Program-made: the position numbers and the translations under genes
Source of the DNA: Hyaloscypha bicolor E
Lineage: Eukaryota > Ascomycota > Leotiomycetes > Helotiales > Hyaloscyphaceae
Direction of reading: 5' to 3'
Assembly (NCBI RefSeq): GCF_002865645.1
Contig: NW_020194560.1
Coordinates: 248,001-312,000 of the forward strand
Length of the DNA stretch: 64,000 nucleotides
In this document: positions 43,194-55,610 of the stretch, piece by piece
Numbering within the stretch: the stretch's first letter is position 1
How the letters are laid out: every line of letters starts with the position of its first letter
The notes under the pieces: model-generated
Databases searched by the model: none
Told to the model about the DNA's origin: nothing
Seen by the model: the letters and a program-made list of their open reading frames with translations, nothing else

Positions 43194-45361
43194 ATGGGCA
43201 GCATTGAAACAATCACATCAAGTGCTCTTTCACTATCAAGTCAGCAGAGTTTTGACCCACCCAACAAATCCGGTCATCTGAAGACCCTCGATATTGGCCT
43301 CGATGGCAACACAACCTCGACCAACCCCTTTGGTGATGTAATTGAACCTCTTCCTGGGATACAACTCTTAAAACGATAGCATGCTTACAACATATTAGAT
43401 CCTCCAACTGAGTTGTTTTCATCCTCTTCATGGCATCGTCGTGGTCTGTCCCTTCCGACAATTTGACGGCGATCGCTTCTACGATTCCGGGTACGTTCGA
43501 GAATACCGGAAGAAATTGCTGGACTATGTTCACTCTGGAAAACGCGGGTTCGGCCTTCATCTCACGGGCACAATTTCTAACCTCAAGTCTGAAACCGTGG
43601 CAAACAATATCACCGCCACGTATTCAATAGGCCGAGTTCAGGTGACAACGACTGTCTCTGTTGGTAAAGACCAAAGAGTTGTTCAATATATAATACTGAA
43701 ATCAACTTCAACACAGAAAGAACAAGTTGATTATACCCTTGCTTTGAATATCAGCGTCAATCGAGCCTCGTATGGTCAACTCACTGAGGGTGGACCAATC
43801 CCGATTCCGCCGCCGAGTAACGAGTTCCAACTCGCCGATGGAAGCCAAGCTTGGGCAGTCGTCAACCAAAACCTGGATGCCATGATACAAGGAGATCTCT
43901 ACTGTGATGATTTGCGAGTCTGTCTGGAGCCTATGAAGAGAAATAACACTGCTCTCGAGCAACCTGTTAGTATGGCGTTCCACGAGACACTCAAAATCAA
44001 CCCAGGCCAGACACGGACTTTGACCTCAACGTATCTGCTTCAACCAAGATGTGACTTTGCAAAGATTCCCTCGCCTCGGAAAAACCCTGGACCAAACCGA
44101 GAGGAAGGATGGAAAATCAAAAATGAGAATATGAGATTGATTATCAAAGGCAACCTGTCGTATATTCTCGGAAACTGTACAATTCCGGTGAGCAGCAGTG
44201 CTACCTGCTTGATCACGGACCATGTTGCACTACCTTTGGGTTGGAATCGAGACAACTAGTAAGTCAGATCTCCGATCCGGATGATATCATCGGTAACACG
44301 GCTTCAGCTGGCAAGTTCGATATCTCCTTGACGTCTACCAACATATAAATCGACTGCTAGACGCCTCGACTGCTCAAGAGTATCTCTTAAAAATTAGGAC
44401 CGTTGTCTGCGGGCACCTGAACTGGGTGTTCCGTGTAGCCCAACGTCCGTACGGGTATTGGCACAGATCATATCTCGCTACAGGCGTGCCCAAGGACCGG
44501 TCCATCTTTCAACTGGATCAACAGTGTTATCCTATTCTCGAACTGTGCGACTTCCTGCATCATTTTCCTTCTGAAGTGGATTTGGTAAAATCAATCTTGA
44601 CTGAGGAGACTATTCCATCTATCCTCTCTATCCTCGAGTCGCACCGAGACCCGTCTACTGGTCTTTACTCGACTGAAGAAACGCCTGGCGATGATGCGGT
44701 TGAGCATCCATTTCACTTTTCCAGCCATATCCTACTCTGGCACACCTTCTCACGCCTTGCCGAAACCCTGCCAAAACTCAAATTTGTTTCTAGTACCCTC
44801 AACCCAGAATGCTTGAAACAGAAAGCGGAACAGCTTCGAACATCAACACTTCGGCACTTCGTCGCTTGTAATCCAGCAACTGGCACAACCATGTTCGCCT
44901 ATCTGACTGACGGAGCGGGAGTTCACACCTTCTACCACGATGCCAATGACCTCCCTACGCTCTTCATCCCCACCTGGAGGTTTGTGGATCCATCATCTCC
45001 TGAGCACGTGCTCTGGACAAGAACCATGGAATTCGGCCTCTCGCCATCGAACACAGATGGATTCTTCCCACAGGGTCCGTATGGAGGACTCGGAAGCGTG
45101 CACACTCGCGGTCCATGGCCACTTGGTTTTGCCCAGGAATTCATATTTGCGAGTCTCTTAGGGGATAGGGCGGCGATAGAGGATGCTTGGAGACGGATCC
45201 AGGGCAGTATGTTCATGGATGGGCTCTTCAGTGAAGCTGTCAATGCGGAGACCGGGGAATGTACCAGTAAGGCGTGGTTTAGCTGGCCTGGATGTGTCAT
45301 TAGCAGTGCTTTAATAAAGTTTGAGATCCTTGGAGAGAAGGCATGGGACCACCAAGAATGA
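43194..45361 (+). CDS. GH125-like (alpha/alpha)6 glycosidase
   Basis: Three exons (43194-43337, 43399-44258, 44308-45361) give 685 aa in frame. The N-terminal half is beta-rich (ATYSIGRVQVTTTVSVG). The C-terminal half looks like a six-hairpin catalytic domain: YGYWHRSYLATGVPKDRSIFQLDQQCYPILELCDF, YHDANDLPTLF, FFPQGPYGGLGSVHTRGPWPLGFAQEF and SKAWFSWPG. This order resembles GH125 alpha-mannosidase-type proteins. No signal peptide, so probably intracellular. The donor sugar linkage is not proven. Shares a promoter with the MFS gene. Confidence 0.7.
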
Positions 45362-45774
45362 TTGGTTCGGTACAACAAGATGGGCGGGGTTGGTTGTACC
45401 GCATTACATATGCATGAATGACAGCAGGTAGATCGATCATGTTCAATAAATATTGTATATTGCCGGAACTTTGCCAGGCGTTTATTAGGATCTTAAGACC
45501 GGGATCTGGGATAAAAGGGGGAAGCTCTCGTGACCTCAAATCCACGTGGCTTCTTCACCAATGTCACCAAAGCCTGCAAAGTGCCGCTTTCCACAATTTT
45601 GCGATCTACGGTCTCCGCTCCTACCGCTCCTGCGCTATATATCTTCGAGTTTCATGTTTATTTTGATTTAGAACAATGGTTTGCTAATTTGCTTCTAGGT
45701 ATGTCACATTTTCCCGCGGCATGAAAAAAAAACGCGCGTTCGTGCATCTTGCATGGACCCTGTTATCGTTGAAA
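45362..45774. other. Intergenic (convergent 3' ends)
   Basis: Short gap between the GH125-like gene and the rhodopsin-like gene, which are convergent. An A-rich run lies near 45,722. Nothing else seen. Confidence 0.4.
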
Positions 45775-47353
45775 TCATACATCGGCCCAGCTTTCCAGCC
45801 TTGACCCTTTCTCCCCCCCGGGAACCCTTTCCTCAACCTTGACCTCCAAGTCGGTTTGCTTGCGGATTTGACCTAGCTCAACATTGTAGTCGGATGCAAT
45901 AATCGCCTTCTGACTATCTGCGTCTGTGTCTGTGCCTGCTCTATCCACGCCATTTCCGCTGCGCAGGTATCCATGTGTAGATCGTTGAACTGCTTTGTTC
46001 GAGGTAGTAACGCCATTGGTGTTCTTCGCTGGCGTGGCGCCGTAGCTGAGTAGCTTACTGCGAAGGCCGAGCTTGTAGGAGATCGTGCGAAGGATGGGCT
46101 GCATTGCAGGAAAGCAACCAACCCAGAGGCCGACATGACCTTCTAAGTCGGTCCACACACCGATGGTGGCCATCTTATAGGTTCTGTTGACTCTTGGTTA
46201 GTTCACCATAGACACATGTTTCGTGTGGAACGGGGCAGGGAGGCTAGACGTACGGATCGATGGCAAAGACTAGTGTCTTGATATACCACAAACGTACTAT
46301 TCCAGTAATGATCACAAATACGCCGACGCTGAAGATCAGAATAACTTGGATCGCTTTCTTTGTGAACATCATATTCTTCCAGATCATCCAGATTGGGAGA
46401 ACCATCAGTACCACATCCATGATTATGCCAATGACGGCGTGCGATACCATCATGTTATCGTTGGCTTTAGCGGAGACACAATTGAGGCCCTCTGTTTCGA
46501 AAGGTGGCTTCCATAGATCTTTGATCTGACTGATCTTAGCATGGCAAAGGGAAACGAAGGGGAAGACGAACAGGTCGACATTCGCACAGTTTGTACCAAA
46601 ACGCGAAGTTTGTTTGGATGATAATGATGGCGGCGGTGGCGTAAACAAGGTAAAGGTAAAGCTCTAGAGGTGCATTAGCAGTCTGGAAGTCTGAGAGATG
46701 ATATGACGAAGATCGCATTGTTTCACGCGGCGTGAAATATCGATCTCTGCCTTTCTGTACTCAATAACTTACTCTCTTTGCCTAGACGAGGGAGGAATGC
46801 CACAACCGCCAACCGCATCAACCCAACGGCCCAAAAATATATGAGATTTTGCGTAACCAACAGCTGCAGTCATCCGTGTCAGCAAAGCTAAAGCATCAAT
46901 GAACACTGGCACGCGCCTCGAAGAATTTGATTACTGCGGGCATTGGAATAAGTTCCAAATGAGCTCCGCTACCGTTCTTCACCTCTACATTCCAGATCAG
47001 ACTTTGCTAATTCTCGGGTAGATTATCAGACGTGGACGCGCAGTAGAAGACTTACCGGCGATATCTAGAGCAGATTGCGAACAGATGACGGCCTACGTGT
47101 GATCAGTCACTTCACATCACAGGCGTTGATATAAATGGAAAGATCCTACCCAAGCTACGGCCGCGAAAATATCATCCAGCCCAGGGTTCTTAGTCATGAC
47201 CAATCTCACATACAATCGGGTCCAGAGGATAACGGTCGAGATGGCTATCAAAGACGCATTCAAGTCTCTGAGGAGATTGCCTTTGTAGTCGGCAGTTTGC
47301 CAGAACTGCGTTCCCTCCGGGTAGGTACTTGTTGTCGCCATGGCAAGATTCAA
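45775..47353 (-). CDS. Fungal rhodopsin-domain integral membrane protein (PTH11/SAT5-like)
   Basis: Several short exons. The first (47353-47150) reads DLNASLIAISTVILWTRLYVRLVMTKNPGLDDIFAAVAW, the conserved TM1-TM2 start of the fungal rhodopsin domain; a second exon (47092-47056) encodes AVICSQSALDIA. Later exons have LLVTQNLIYFWAVGLMRLAVVAFLPRL, LYLVYATAAIIIIQTNFAFWYKLCECRPV, DLWKPPFETEGLNC (Cys conserved) and the last spans GIIMDVVLMVLPIWMIW. The C-terminus is a hydrophilic tail. Seven membrane spans are expected. Such proteins are presumed surface sensors; ligands are mostly unknown. The splice between exons 3 and 4 near 46,920 was not fixed. Confidence 0.8.
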
Positions 47354-48496
47354 GAGCCAACAGCTAAAGATAGTGAGGCAGCGTCAGCTACAGTACTGAC
47401 CTCTTGCCGTGTCCCAGTGGCCTGATCGGTTCCAGCGCTCTGGGGCACATGGCTTCCTTAAGAGTTGGGACGAGGTTCCCCAGAGTCGCTGCACCCTGCT
47501 CCCGCCCATCGTACCGCTCGAGTCATGCCTCGAGGAGGCGTTTCGCCCCTATTGGGAAAATTTGCATGCTGCTACTCCGTCCCCTCCTTTCGACCCATGC
47601 CTGCCATGCATTTTTAGGTTCTGCAAAAGTTCTCGCTTCGTGCCGAGAGAGCTAGTCTCCGAAGACTGCGAGGCTGGGCGGAGATTCTGTTCATGCAGGT
47701 TTGATTAATCGGTGGCGGTCAATAATCACTAGAATGAGAAGCCTCAAAAATCATGATATCGTCATAGTCTCAGCTGGTGGTGGTAGAATAATATCCGCTC
47801 TCTATGTTGCTTTATGTTGAATGTTGTGAACTTGTGTCGGCAAACTCGGAAGTGGCGCGAAGATACCCCGCTCACGGCTCGCGTGGGTTGAATACAGCAG
47901 CCCCTGAACTAACAACGTTGCCTCCGCAGGACCTGGGTTTGCATCGGCTAATAATCGTGCAGCCATGCTTGCACCAATCTGACCCCTGGTAAGTATATTC
48001 GTATGGATCCGCGATACGCTCGAAATTCAGCCATACCGGTTGCTTTTTTCCCGCACCAAAAAATCTAGAATTTTGAGAACCTTACAACGCAACATTGGAT
48101 CCTAGAAAAAAGTTTAGATAGAGGTACGCCTGACAATTACACAGTTTTTGGCTTTTTATGATTTTTCAGTTGTTTGGAAATTGTGGAAGTTATTATTCGT
48201 ACGTAAATTACCAAACCCCGCAGGGACATAGGATAGGGGCTTTGGTGCACGTCCTGATGCGTGATAATACCCACCAATCGGGCAATACCCTTTTGAAAAA
48301 CATCAACCTGCTAAACAAGCGCGAGACGGTACGGGGCATACATCCGCTCGTCTATTTCTCTGATAAAGGGTCTAATGGAAGAGCCACGTCTTCGGCACGA
48401 ATTTCCACATATGCGCGCGAGTCGGAAAACAGCAAACGCGCTGGTACCAAGTAGTGAGGCCCATTGAAGATGTCAATATTGCCAAATACGAATAGG
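47354..48496. other. Intergenic
   Basis: Divergent region between the rhodopsin-like gene and the tyrosinase, about 1.1 kb before the tandem repeat. No gene recognised. Confidence 0.4.
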
Positions 48497-48652
48497 TCCA
48501 CTTCCCGCATGGGTTTTATATGAAGAGTGCAGCTGCACTCTCATCCGTCCTCGTGGCAACCACCCCGATACGAACAGCTCCACTTCCCGCATGGTTTTTA
48601 TATGAAGAGCGCAGCTGCACTTTCATCCGTCCTCGTGGCAGCCACCCGGATA
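48497..48652 (+). repeat. Tandem duplication (82-bp period) of the tyrosinase promoter
   Basis: TCCACTTCCCGCATGG... starts at 48497 and again at 48579; about 74 bases match with few changes. Each copy carries a TATA-like TTTTATATGAAGAG (about 48,515 and 48,596) followed by GCAGCTGCACT. The second TATA lies about 95 bp before the tyrosinase ATG, a sensible distance for a core promoter, so the gene may have two core promoters in tandem. Confidence 0.8.
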
Positions 48653-48695
48653 AGTACTCTACAGGGCAGCGTCCACTCGCGTCAGTTTCGACATC

Positions 48696-50060
48696 ATGCA
48701 TCTTCCTTCCATCATCTCAGCGGCACTTTTGGTGCTCGCACAGGGTGTTGCTGCTGCCCCATCTGCACGGTCCTCGACTCTCGTGCGCAAAGAATGGTAA
48801 GTGATTTATTTCTCCCGCCTTCACTTGGTATACATGGCTCATAGTTCCCAGGAGAACCCTCTCGAAGTACCAGCAATTGGCTTACATCAAGGCGTTCAAG
48901 TGTCTTCAAAGCAAGCCAGCAAGAACCCAGTCACTCTACCCCGGTGCCTTTACGCGGTACGATGACTATGTTGCATTGCATATTGCCATGACCACGCAGG
49001 TTCACTTCGTGGTACGTATTCTCTATTCCTCGCTCTGACAGTTTCTAAGTTTCGGTTAGGGACAATTTCTACCTTGGCACCGACAGCTCCTCTCCATCTT
49101 CGAGGATGATCTGAGGGACACTTGCAGCTACAATGGTGCTCTGCCGTAAGTCCACTCCCACCTTAAAACAATATTAAGGGAGAAACTAATTGTGTGTAGG
49201 TACTGGGGTATGACCAAGCATTATTCCATAGTCAAGTTGGCATTACTGACTGCTTCATAGACTGGTCAAAGGATGTTACAACCTCAACATCCTTTAGCGA
49301 CTCGCCAATTTTCGATCCTGTCTATGGTTTTGGAGGTGCGTCTTCTCCTCTTGGTGATTGTTAAAGTTAGCGGCTAATTTCTCTAGGCAACGGAGAATAC
49401 CTCGTAGACATAAGCAACCTACCAATCACAAGTGCTTTGGAAATTCCGGGCAGAACTGGCGGTGGTAAGGTTCCCTCAACTTCTGTCATATAAATTTAAC
49501 ATTCCGAAGGCTGTATTACCACTGGACCTTGGGCTGGCATCAATATTACCCTGGGCCCCGACTACAGCTTTGCGAACAACCCCCGCTGTCTCCGCCGCGA
49601 CTTCACTCCTGCATTTGCCCAGGGCGCACTTAACTCCAGCGTCATCGCCTTCACCGAGGCGGCACCGACCTTCTTCCAACTCGACCGACGCATGCAGAAT
49701 CTAGAGCTTGACCTTGCCGGTGTCCTCACCCACGGCGGGGGTCACTTCGGTGTTGGTGGTATGGTCGGAGAGATGTCGGACATGTACTCGTCCCCGGGAG
49801 ACCCTCTCTTCTGGCTTCACCACGCCATGCTGGACAACATCTGGGACCAGTGGCAACGTGCCAACTGGGCAACTCGCAAATCCGAAGTCGGCGGACCAGA
49901 TACTATGTGGGCTTATCCGTACAACTACTTCGGCGATGTCCCGTACAAGAACATCACCACCGCCTTTGTCTTGGCCTATGGGCAACTCAGCCCCAATGTG
50001 ACCATTAAGCAGATCATGGACACTACCGCCGGTCCTATCAGCAGCTATACTTACGCTTAA
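48696..50060 (+). CDS. Tyrosinase (type 3 copper oxidase), secreted
   Basis: Seven exons (48696-48796, 48852-49011, 49060-49145, 49200-49207, 49261-49335, 49387-49464, 49510-50060) sum to 1,059 nt, 352 aa. MHLPSIISAALLVLAQGVAAA is a signal peptide. CuA ligands are in YVALHIAM, VHFVGQFLPWHR; then PYWDWSKD, SPIFDPVYGFGGNG; CuB in HGGGHFGVGG and PLFWLHHAMLD. All six copper His appear present. Exon 4 is only 8 nt and supplies part of PYWDW. Such enzymes oxidise phenols to quinones for pigment or secondary metabolites. A short form without the long C-terminal lid. The decayed paralogue at 14,853 shares intron positions. Confidence 0.9.
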
Positions 50061-50459
50061 AGGGGAGTTTGGTGAATTAGATTAGACAGGGTGTGGATAG
50101 ACAGACACATACACTCAAGCCCACCAGGCCTAATGTTAATGATAAATCATCCAGCAGTGGAAATAGCATGGAATTAACTCTCATGTTTTCTATCATAACG
50201 TGAATGACTGAAGGAATACATCGCCAATCCCGAACGTGAAGCTCCAAGCAGCTAGCTACATATCGATCCATGGAGCAGGAAATATCAAGGGTTCTCTTCC
50301 GACACGCAATCCCACAGTTGATAGAACCCAAATTGACGAAAAGCCTGCTAACATCCACTTGAGTCATACAAATAAGCCAGTTGGAGCAGGGCTATGCCGA
50401 GTAGACCGATCACATGAAGTTTTGACATCCTCAAAAAATATCGCACACCAACACTCCCG

Positions 50460-51899
50460 TCACGTTCCAACTGGGTATGACACAATGTCCGACAACTTCA
50501 TTGTCAGTCGAGAAACATATCCTGTTTGCTGAGGTTTACGGTCTTCTCCTGCTGGCCGTTTGGATTTATACCTCATTGGGATCTTGGCTTCATTGTCGGA
50601 GAGCTCAGCTTTAGTGTCTTTGATTTCGGGGACTGTGATACTGGTGGTGAGGCTGTCGTTGAGGTTCGCCGCCGTGGAGACAGCAGCGCCGGAGTTGTTT
50701 GAGTCAGATTTGCTCGAGACGGAGTTACTTGGCTCGGAGTCCCCATCATAAGCCAAGTCTGCTTCACGAAGCTGTTCCCATTGCCGAGAGCTTGATTCCT
50801 CCACCTCCTTCTGCTCTTCAATCTTCTTCTCCTTTCGACGAGCGCTCTTCAGCTCTTTGATCTTCTCTTGGAGGTTTCCGACGGTGACGGTCTGCATGTG
50901 AAGGGTTTTCTGCCTCATATAAATACCATATCCAGCTTCACCATCCAGGACCCATTCGTCCCTGAGTTTCAGGTACTCCTCAGCGGGTGAGAGGCGGCGA
51001 TCTTTGCCCACTTTCGGGCCTTGATTGGTAGATTTTTGGTCCTCGTTGACGGTGTTGTTGAGCTGAGTCTGCTCGGAAAGTTGTCGTTGGAGGCTCTCAT
51101 TGTCTCGTTGCAGTCTCTCGTTCTCACGAGCTTTCCCGTTGAGTTCATTCTGTTGTGTAGCAACCATTTGCTGAAGTCCCTCGATCTCGTAATCTTGTTC
51201 GTTAAGTCCATTTTCTTGAGTAGAAACTAATTGTTGGAGTCTCTCGTTCTCGTAACCTATTTCGTTGAGCTGATCTTGTTGACCAGTAAATTGTTGAAGA
51301 AGCCACTCGATGTAACGAGTACGGCCGCGCCTCGCTCCTTCGAAGCAGGCCGCTCGAACTTCCAGCTGTCCCACGGCTTCTTCTCGGTACAACCCGTGCA
51401 AGTCGCGGTATGCTGTCTGGTTCTGTTGTTCCTGTTTAAGCTCAGCGTCGCGAGCTTGGTTTTCAATCTTTTCGAGGCGGCGTGCCCAGTTGGTGTGGTG
51501 GTGCCGAGGTTTCGGCTGTTGAGTATGGATGGCTTCTTGGAGGCGGCGGTGCGCTATTTGGGCAGCGGTAGCGTTGATCTTTATGACGCTTTCGGGTTGT
51601 GACTGTTGACGAGCGTGCTCCTTTTGGAGATTGTCATACATTTCGTTAAGCGGAATTTCATCCATAATGACTTGGGGAAGGGGATGTTTAACATTGATAT
51701 CTTTCTCTTCTTGCAGGCGACGTCGATTGATCTCTCGTTCTTCCAACGAGCGGCGGTATGCCAAGTAAGAGGGATTAAAGCTGGTGAAGCCAATAAAGCC
51801 CGAAGGTGGTAGGGGCTGTCGAAGGGTAATAATAGCTTCATCCTGGAAGCGGCGATGCGCCATTTGGCGAGCGGTGGAGTAAATCTGAAGTGTATTCAT
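50460..51899 (-). CDS. Coiled-coil protein, unknown function
   Basis: 479-aa single-exon frame. The N-terminal part is rich in Arg/Gln/Glu (YRRSLEEREINRRRLQEEKDIN) with twice-occurring AHRR(F/L)Q(D/E)EA motifs. A long heptad region (about residues 150-400) includes a ~21-residue repeat: LNEIGYENERLQQLVSTQEN, LNEQDYEIEGLQQMVATQQN, LNGKARENERLQRDNESLQR. The tail is Ser/Asp-rich and basic. No enzymatic or membrane feature. Probably a structural or scaffold protein; no family recognised. Start is the first Met. Confidence 0.65.
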   Translation of the reverse strand: MNTLQIYSTARQMAHRRFQDEAIITLRQPLPPSGFIGFTSFNPSYLAYRRSLEEREINRRRLQEEKDINVKHPLPQVIMDEIPLNEMYDNLQKEHARQQSQPESVIKINATAAQIAHRRLQEAIHTQQPKPRHHHTNWARRLEKIENQARDAELKQEQQNQTAYRDLHGLYREEAVGQLEVRAACFEGARRGRTRYIEWLLQQFTGQQDQLNEIGYENERLQQLVSTQENGLNEQDYEIEGLQQMVATQQNELNGKARENERLQRDNESLQRQLSEQTQLNNTVNEDQKSTNQGPKVGKDRRLSPAEEYLKLRDEWVLDGEAGYGIYMRQKTLHMQTVTVGNLQEKIKELKSARRKEKKIEEQKEVEESSSRQWEQLREADLAYDGDSEPSNSVSSKSDSNNSGAAVSTAANLNDSLTTSITVPEIKDTKAELSDNEAKIPMRYKSKRPAGEDRKPQQTGYVSRLTMKLSDIVSYPVGT

Positions 51900-53178
51900 A
51901 TTGATTGATGACTTAGATTAGGATTTCTTGTTGTTGACAATGAAGAAATCCTCGCTAAGTCTGTTGTGGAGGTCGTGAATTAATATCGCGTAATGTCTTG
52001 ATTGTAGGTTGTTAGTGGAGAGGGAAATGTTTCAGATCAGAATCTTTGAGAGGATATATCCTCGGATGACAGTTCGGATTCAAACTATGGTTCAGGTCGC
52101 GGTATCTGCAATTGGAATCTGGTCTGCTTAGCCCATCCCAGGACCTTCTAGCTCAGAGGAAGAATAGCTAGCTGAGATACTAGCTAGTTGATTTTGAAAG
52201 AGTTGTGTTCCTTGGGGCAGGCATGATTCCGTTCCCGCAAAATCGTGGTATCGTAAATGTACTGTCCCATGTTCCCGTGTTAGCTAGAGTTAGCGCGCCA
52301 GAATCTCTCGAACAATGAAGCCAGTCTCGCTCGATGCAAGAGTCATCCAGACACCCCAAAAATCCTCAAAATGATCTGTAACATACCTTCAGATTCTTGA
52401 AACCTTTTCCAGGTTTTTAGTGATATTGCATAGATCCTAGTCATGGCATCTAGAAGTGTTGTTGCAACGCTTTGGATTAAAGGGGGAGGGCTCGCTAAAG
52501 GACGGCCCGAGACGCGAACGAAAGCCGCTCCTCTTCATCCATGGATTGAGCCTCTTCTGGTGCTTTCGATTCTAGCTCGTATCCCAACGAAATGTAAGGA
52601 GACGGGCCTGATGACCACAGACTAGTTTTCCCAGTCTCAGAAGCAAGGTGGGGTACACCGGCAAAATGTTCGTGCTCGAAGGTCGAAAAAGTCTAATAAG
52701 GCTCCACGAATTCATATCGGCAGAAAAGCAAACCAGGACCCTAAATGATGGGGTTGTCCCGCCATTCTTGCTGTGGGGGCGCCGCCTTGGGTTGGAGCGC
52801 GGGGGATGTCGGCGGTTGAATTGATGTCAGAAGGCCAACACATTTTTTATGTTTTGAGGACCGAGAACAAAATTGTGGGCAGTAATTGAGCATTCATTCA
52901 TTATATTTCGTGGGGCTGATGTGCAAGGGGCGTCAGGGATGTGGTTCTTTGCAGCCATTCCCGGATGGCGTTGACAAGGTACTTCGCCGAATCCGATGGC
53001 TTGCATGAGTGGCGAGAGGTGCCGCCTTTTTGTGTAACATTCTCGACGACATCCCTCTCCAAAAAGCAGTTGTTTTCGGTTGCTTGAAGTGAGTAAGTGC
53101 CAATTTATTAAGCAGAAACTATCTTCTTCTTTCTTGGTCGCTGCTGCAAATGCTGCCACCTCAACGCACTAAACCCAA
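51900..53178. other. Intergenic
   Basis: Upstream of the coiled-coil gene and downstream of the DUF3292-like gene. Open frames such as 52,443-52,625 and 52,827-53,159 have no recognisable content. Confidence 0.4.
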
Positions 53179-55146
53179 TCACAGCATTAACGCTTTATCC
53201 CTCTCCCTCATATTCTCCAATAACAGGATATCTCCCTCTGCCCCTATTCCATCCATTCTTAGAGCTGTATCCTCAGCTCTGAACCTCAATTCCAGTTTAT
53301 CCATCCCAGTTGTGACTTTCGCCAAGGGACTAAGAATCGAACTGCGAGTCTGACGCTTCGACATCTCGACAAGAGCAGAGAATGGCTTGTCGAAGGATCG
53401 GCGAGGGAGAAGGTGGCGGATTGAGGGAACGAAGCGGATGCCGTACGTGGAGATTATGAAGCGGCCGGGGGTGTGCAGGTAGGTGCAGCCGAAACTTAGA
53501 ATATCTCTATTCTCTTGAAGAGTACTCTGCGCGCTGTGAAAAGATTCGTCGGTATCGCTGTCGTATTCTTGGGCCGGGGAATCCTGCCCGGTGATGTCGT
53601 CCCTGTCATGAGCGATGATGACTTCCTTGGCATGTGCAGCACATTCCTGAAGATATTGAAAACACCATTCTGCATGTGTGGGGACATCCCACAACGCCCA
53701 TTTCCAGATTGAGACGAGGAGACGGTACTTTGGATAGACGGAGCTGATCGGCCAGCAGAAGAAGAAATTGAGTCCAACGGTGAACCAGAATACCTTCATC
53801 GCGAATCTTGAGTCTGTGAAAGCGGTGATGAGGAACAAGGCCCCGAAGAGACAGAGAGATGCGATGGTTGCTGGCGGAGAGCGGAAGTGGTAGAAGTTGT
53901 AGGCCGCTTCGAGGAGATTGGCGAGGTCTGCAATTTGGACTTGAATAAAAGGTCCCAATTCGTCCATCAATGGTCCCAGCCACTCGTCAGACCCATGTTT
54001 GTCCATCAGCTCACCAATTTTCAAGGCTGTTGCGCCTCGGTCAATACTTCGTTCAATTCCTTCCCGAAGTTCTTTAAGAGACGTTGGATAGTAATAGTTC
54101 ATGGCTACTGAGTAGAAAACGTAGCCCCACTTAGTCCGTTAGCTTCTGATATTTGTTCTAGAGAGATGAAGCACTTACGAAAAATGTCACGATGTGTGAT
54201 ACATACCAAAGAAAGAAATATAACGCCATCCATTTTCCAGTCCTGATAGGATCTTGCCATCTGTATATACTACGAACATCCGAAAGAAAAGTTTGTAATG
54301 GCGCGCTGACCATGATAAATCTCTCAATATGTCTGCGAAGGGTATCTATGTCGAAAGGAAGTTGGTCAAAATCGTCTATATATTGCGCCGTGAAATTGTG
54401 GGAACCGTTTAACAGTTTCTGTTTGACATCAGTAAATTGGACCTGTCTTGAAGCTGTGGACTTACATATGCAAACCATTTTCCCCAATTGAACTCCGTAA
54501 ATCCAAAATCATCCTGTTGCTCGAAGAAGCTGTCCTCCGGAAACAATGGTGGTGGTACAGCATCAACGACTCGTACTCTTTGAACATGCCTGGCTGTCAT
54601 CCATGCAACTCTCGTGCTCAGCCGTGCTCTCTCCGGCTCTGCGATATGCTCCTCGCAATGATCAATATCCCTATCCCTCTGCGTGGCTTCCTCCGAATCC
54701 CCTGTTCCATCTCTCGAGACTTCTGCTCTCTCCAAATCATCGTGCGCCTCCAAGAAGTCGAGATCAGCCTTCCAGGAAAGGTAGGGTCGACTCTTGGCCA
54801 ATGTATGCGCAGTCTTTTTCGTTGCCCGTGATTTGATTGCTGCCTTTGGATTGATAATTGCCTCGACTGTGCCCTGTACCGCAGATATTGCCTTTGCGGA
54901 GAGACCTGCTTGCCCTATTCGCTGTCTGTTGAGGAACTTGGTGGGGTCGAAGGCGGGGCTGTTGTTCAATTCCTCTACTTCGGCTTCGTAAGGGGACGTT
55001 TCGGTATCGTCTTTGGAGGAGTCGAGATGTAGGACTCTTTTCGTCTTGTCTTCTGCCTTCTCCTTGATCTCCAATAGCTTCCCGAGCTTGGAGTTGGCTT
55101 CGCCATTGGGAGTCGGGCTTGCGGTGTTGGCAGAGTCATGGCGCAT
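53179..55146 (-). CDS. DUF3292-like membrane protein
   Basis: Three exons (55146-54466, 54418-54179, 54129-53179) sum to 1,872 nt, 623 aa. The N-terminal third is charged and low in complexity. The conserved part begins FGFTEFNWGKWFAY, PFDIDTLRRHIERFIMVSAPLQTFLSDVRSIYRWQDPIRTGKWMALYFFLWYV, followed by four hydrophobic segments up to FAMKVFWFTVGLNFFFCWPI. The C-terminus (SFGCTYLHTPGRFIISTYGIRFV) resembles a GRAM/PH-like strand pattern. The match is to the fungal family of unknown function I know as DUF3292. Probably an ER or endomembrane protein. Divergent from QRI7. Confidence 0.75.
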
Positions 55147-55610
55147 CGTTTTCGCTGAACGCTCCGCTGCTCGCAGTCCCTGGTGAAGGAGAGATCAAGA
55201 ATACCTTTCGATGCAATGCTTCGGACTCATGTATGCGATAGCAGCTCAACTCGTCTCGGGCTTCCAACGGCAGCTCCGAAGGTTATCCCCGGAACTCGCC
55301 ATCCTACGTGGGCGGCGGGAACACATCATAGGTTGCCAATGGCCTTCCCGAAGCTGCACTCAATGTCGATTCGAAGCCAAGAGACCAGCTGTAGCTAATT
55401 GCTAGCTCATTGCGTGTCGGATGTCACCAAGAAGGTCCAGACGTGAAGTGGGAAGGCGGGACGTTGGGAGGTGCTGAGTTGTGGAGACGGGTGGCGAAGG
55501 TGTGGCCGAACCTTGAGTCGATCCCAAATCCATTTTTCCCACGCAAACCTTCTTCCAACATCCATTGCTCCCCAAGCTTCAATGCACCAACACCGACACC
55601 AGCGAGCTTG

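Noticed and set aside
48696..50060. Tyrosinase as part of a RiPP (ustiloxin-like) cluster
   Set aside because: No UstYa-type gene and no repeated precursor peptide with Kex2 sites was found nearby.
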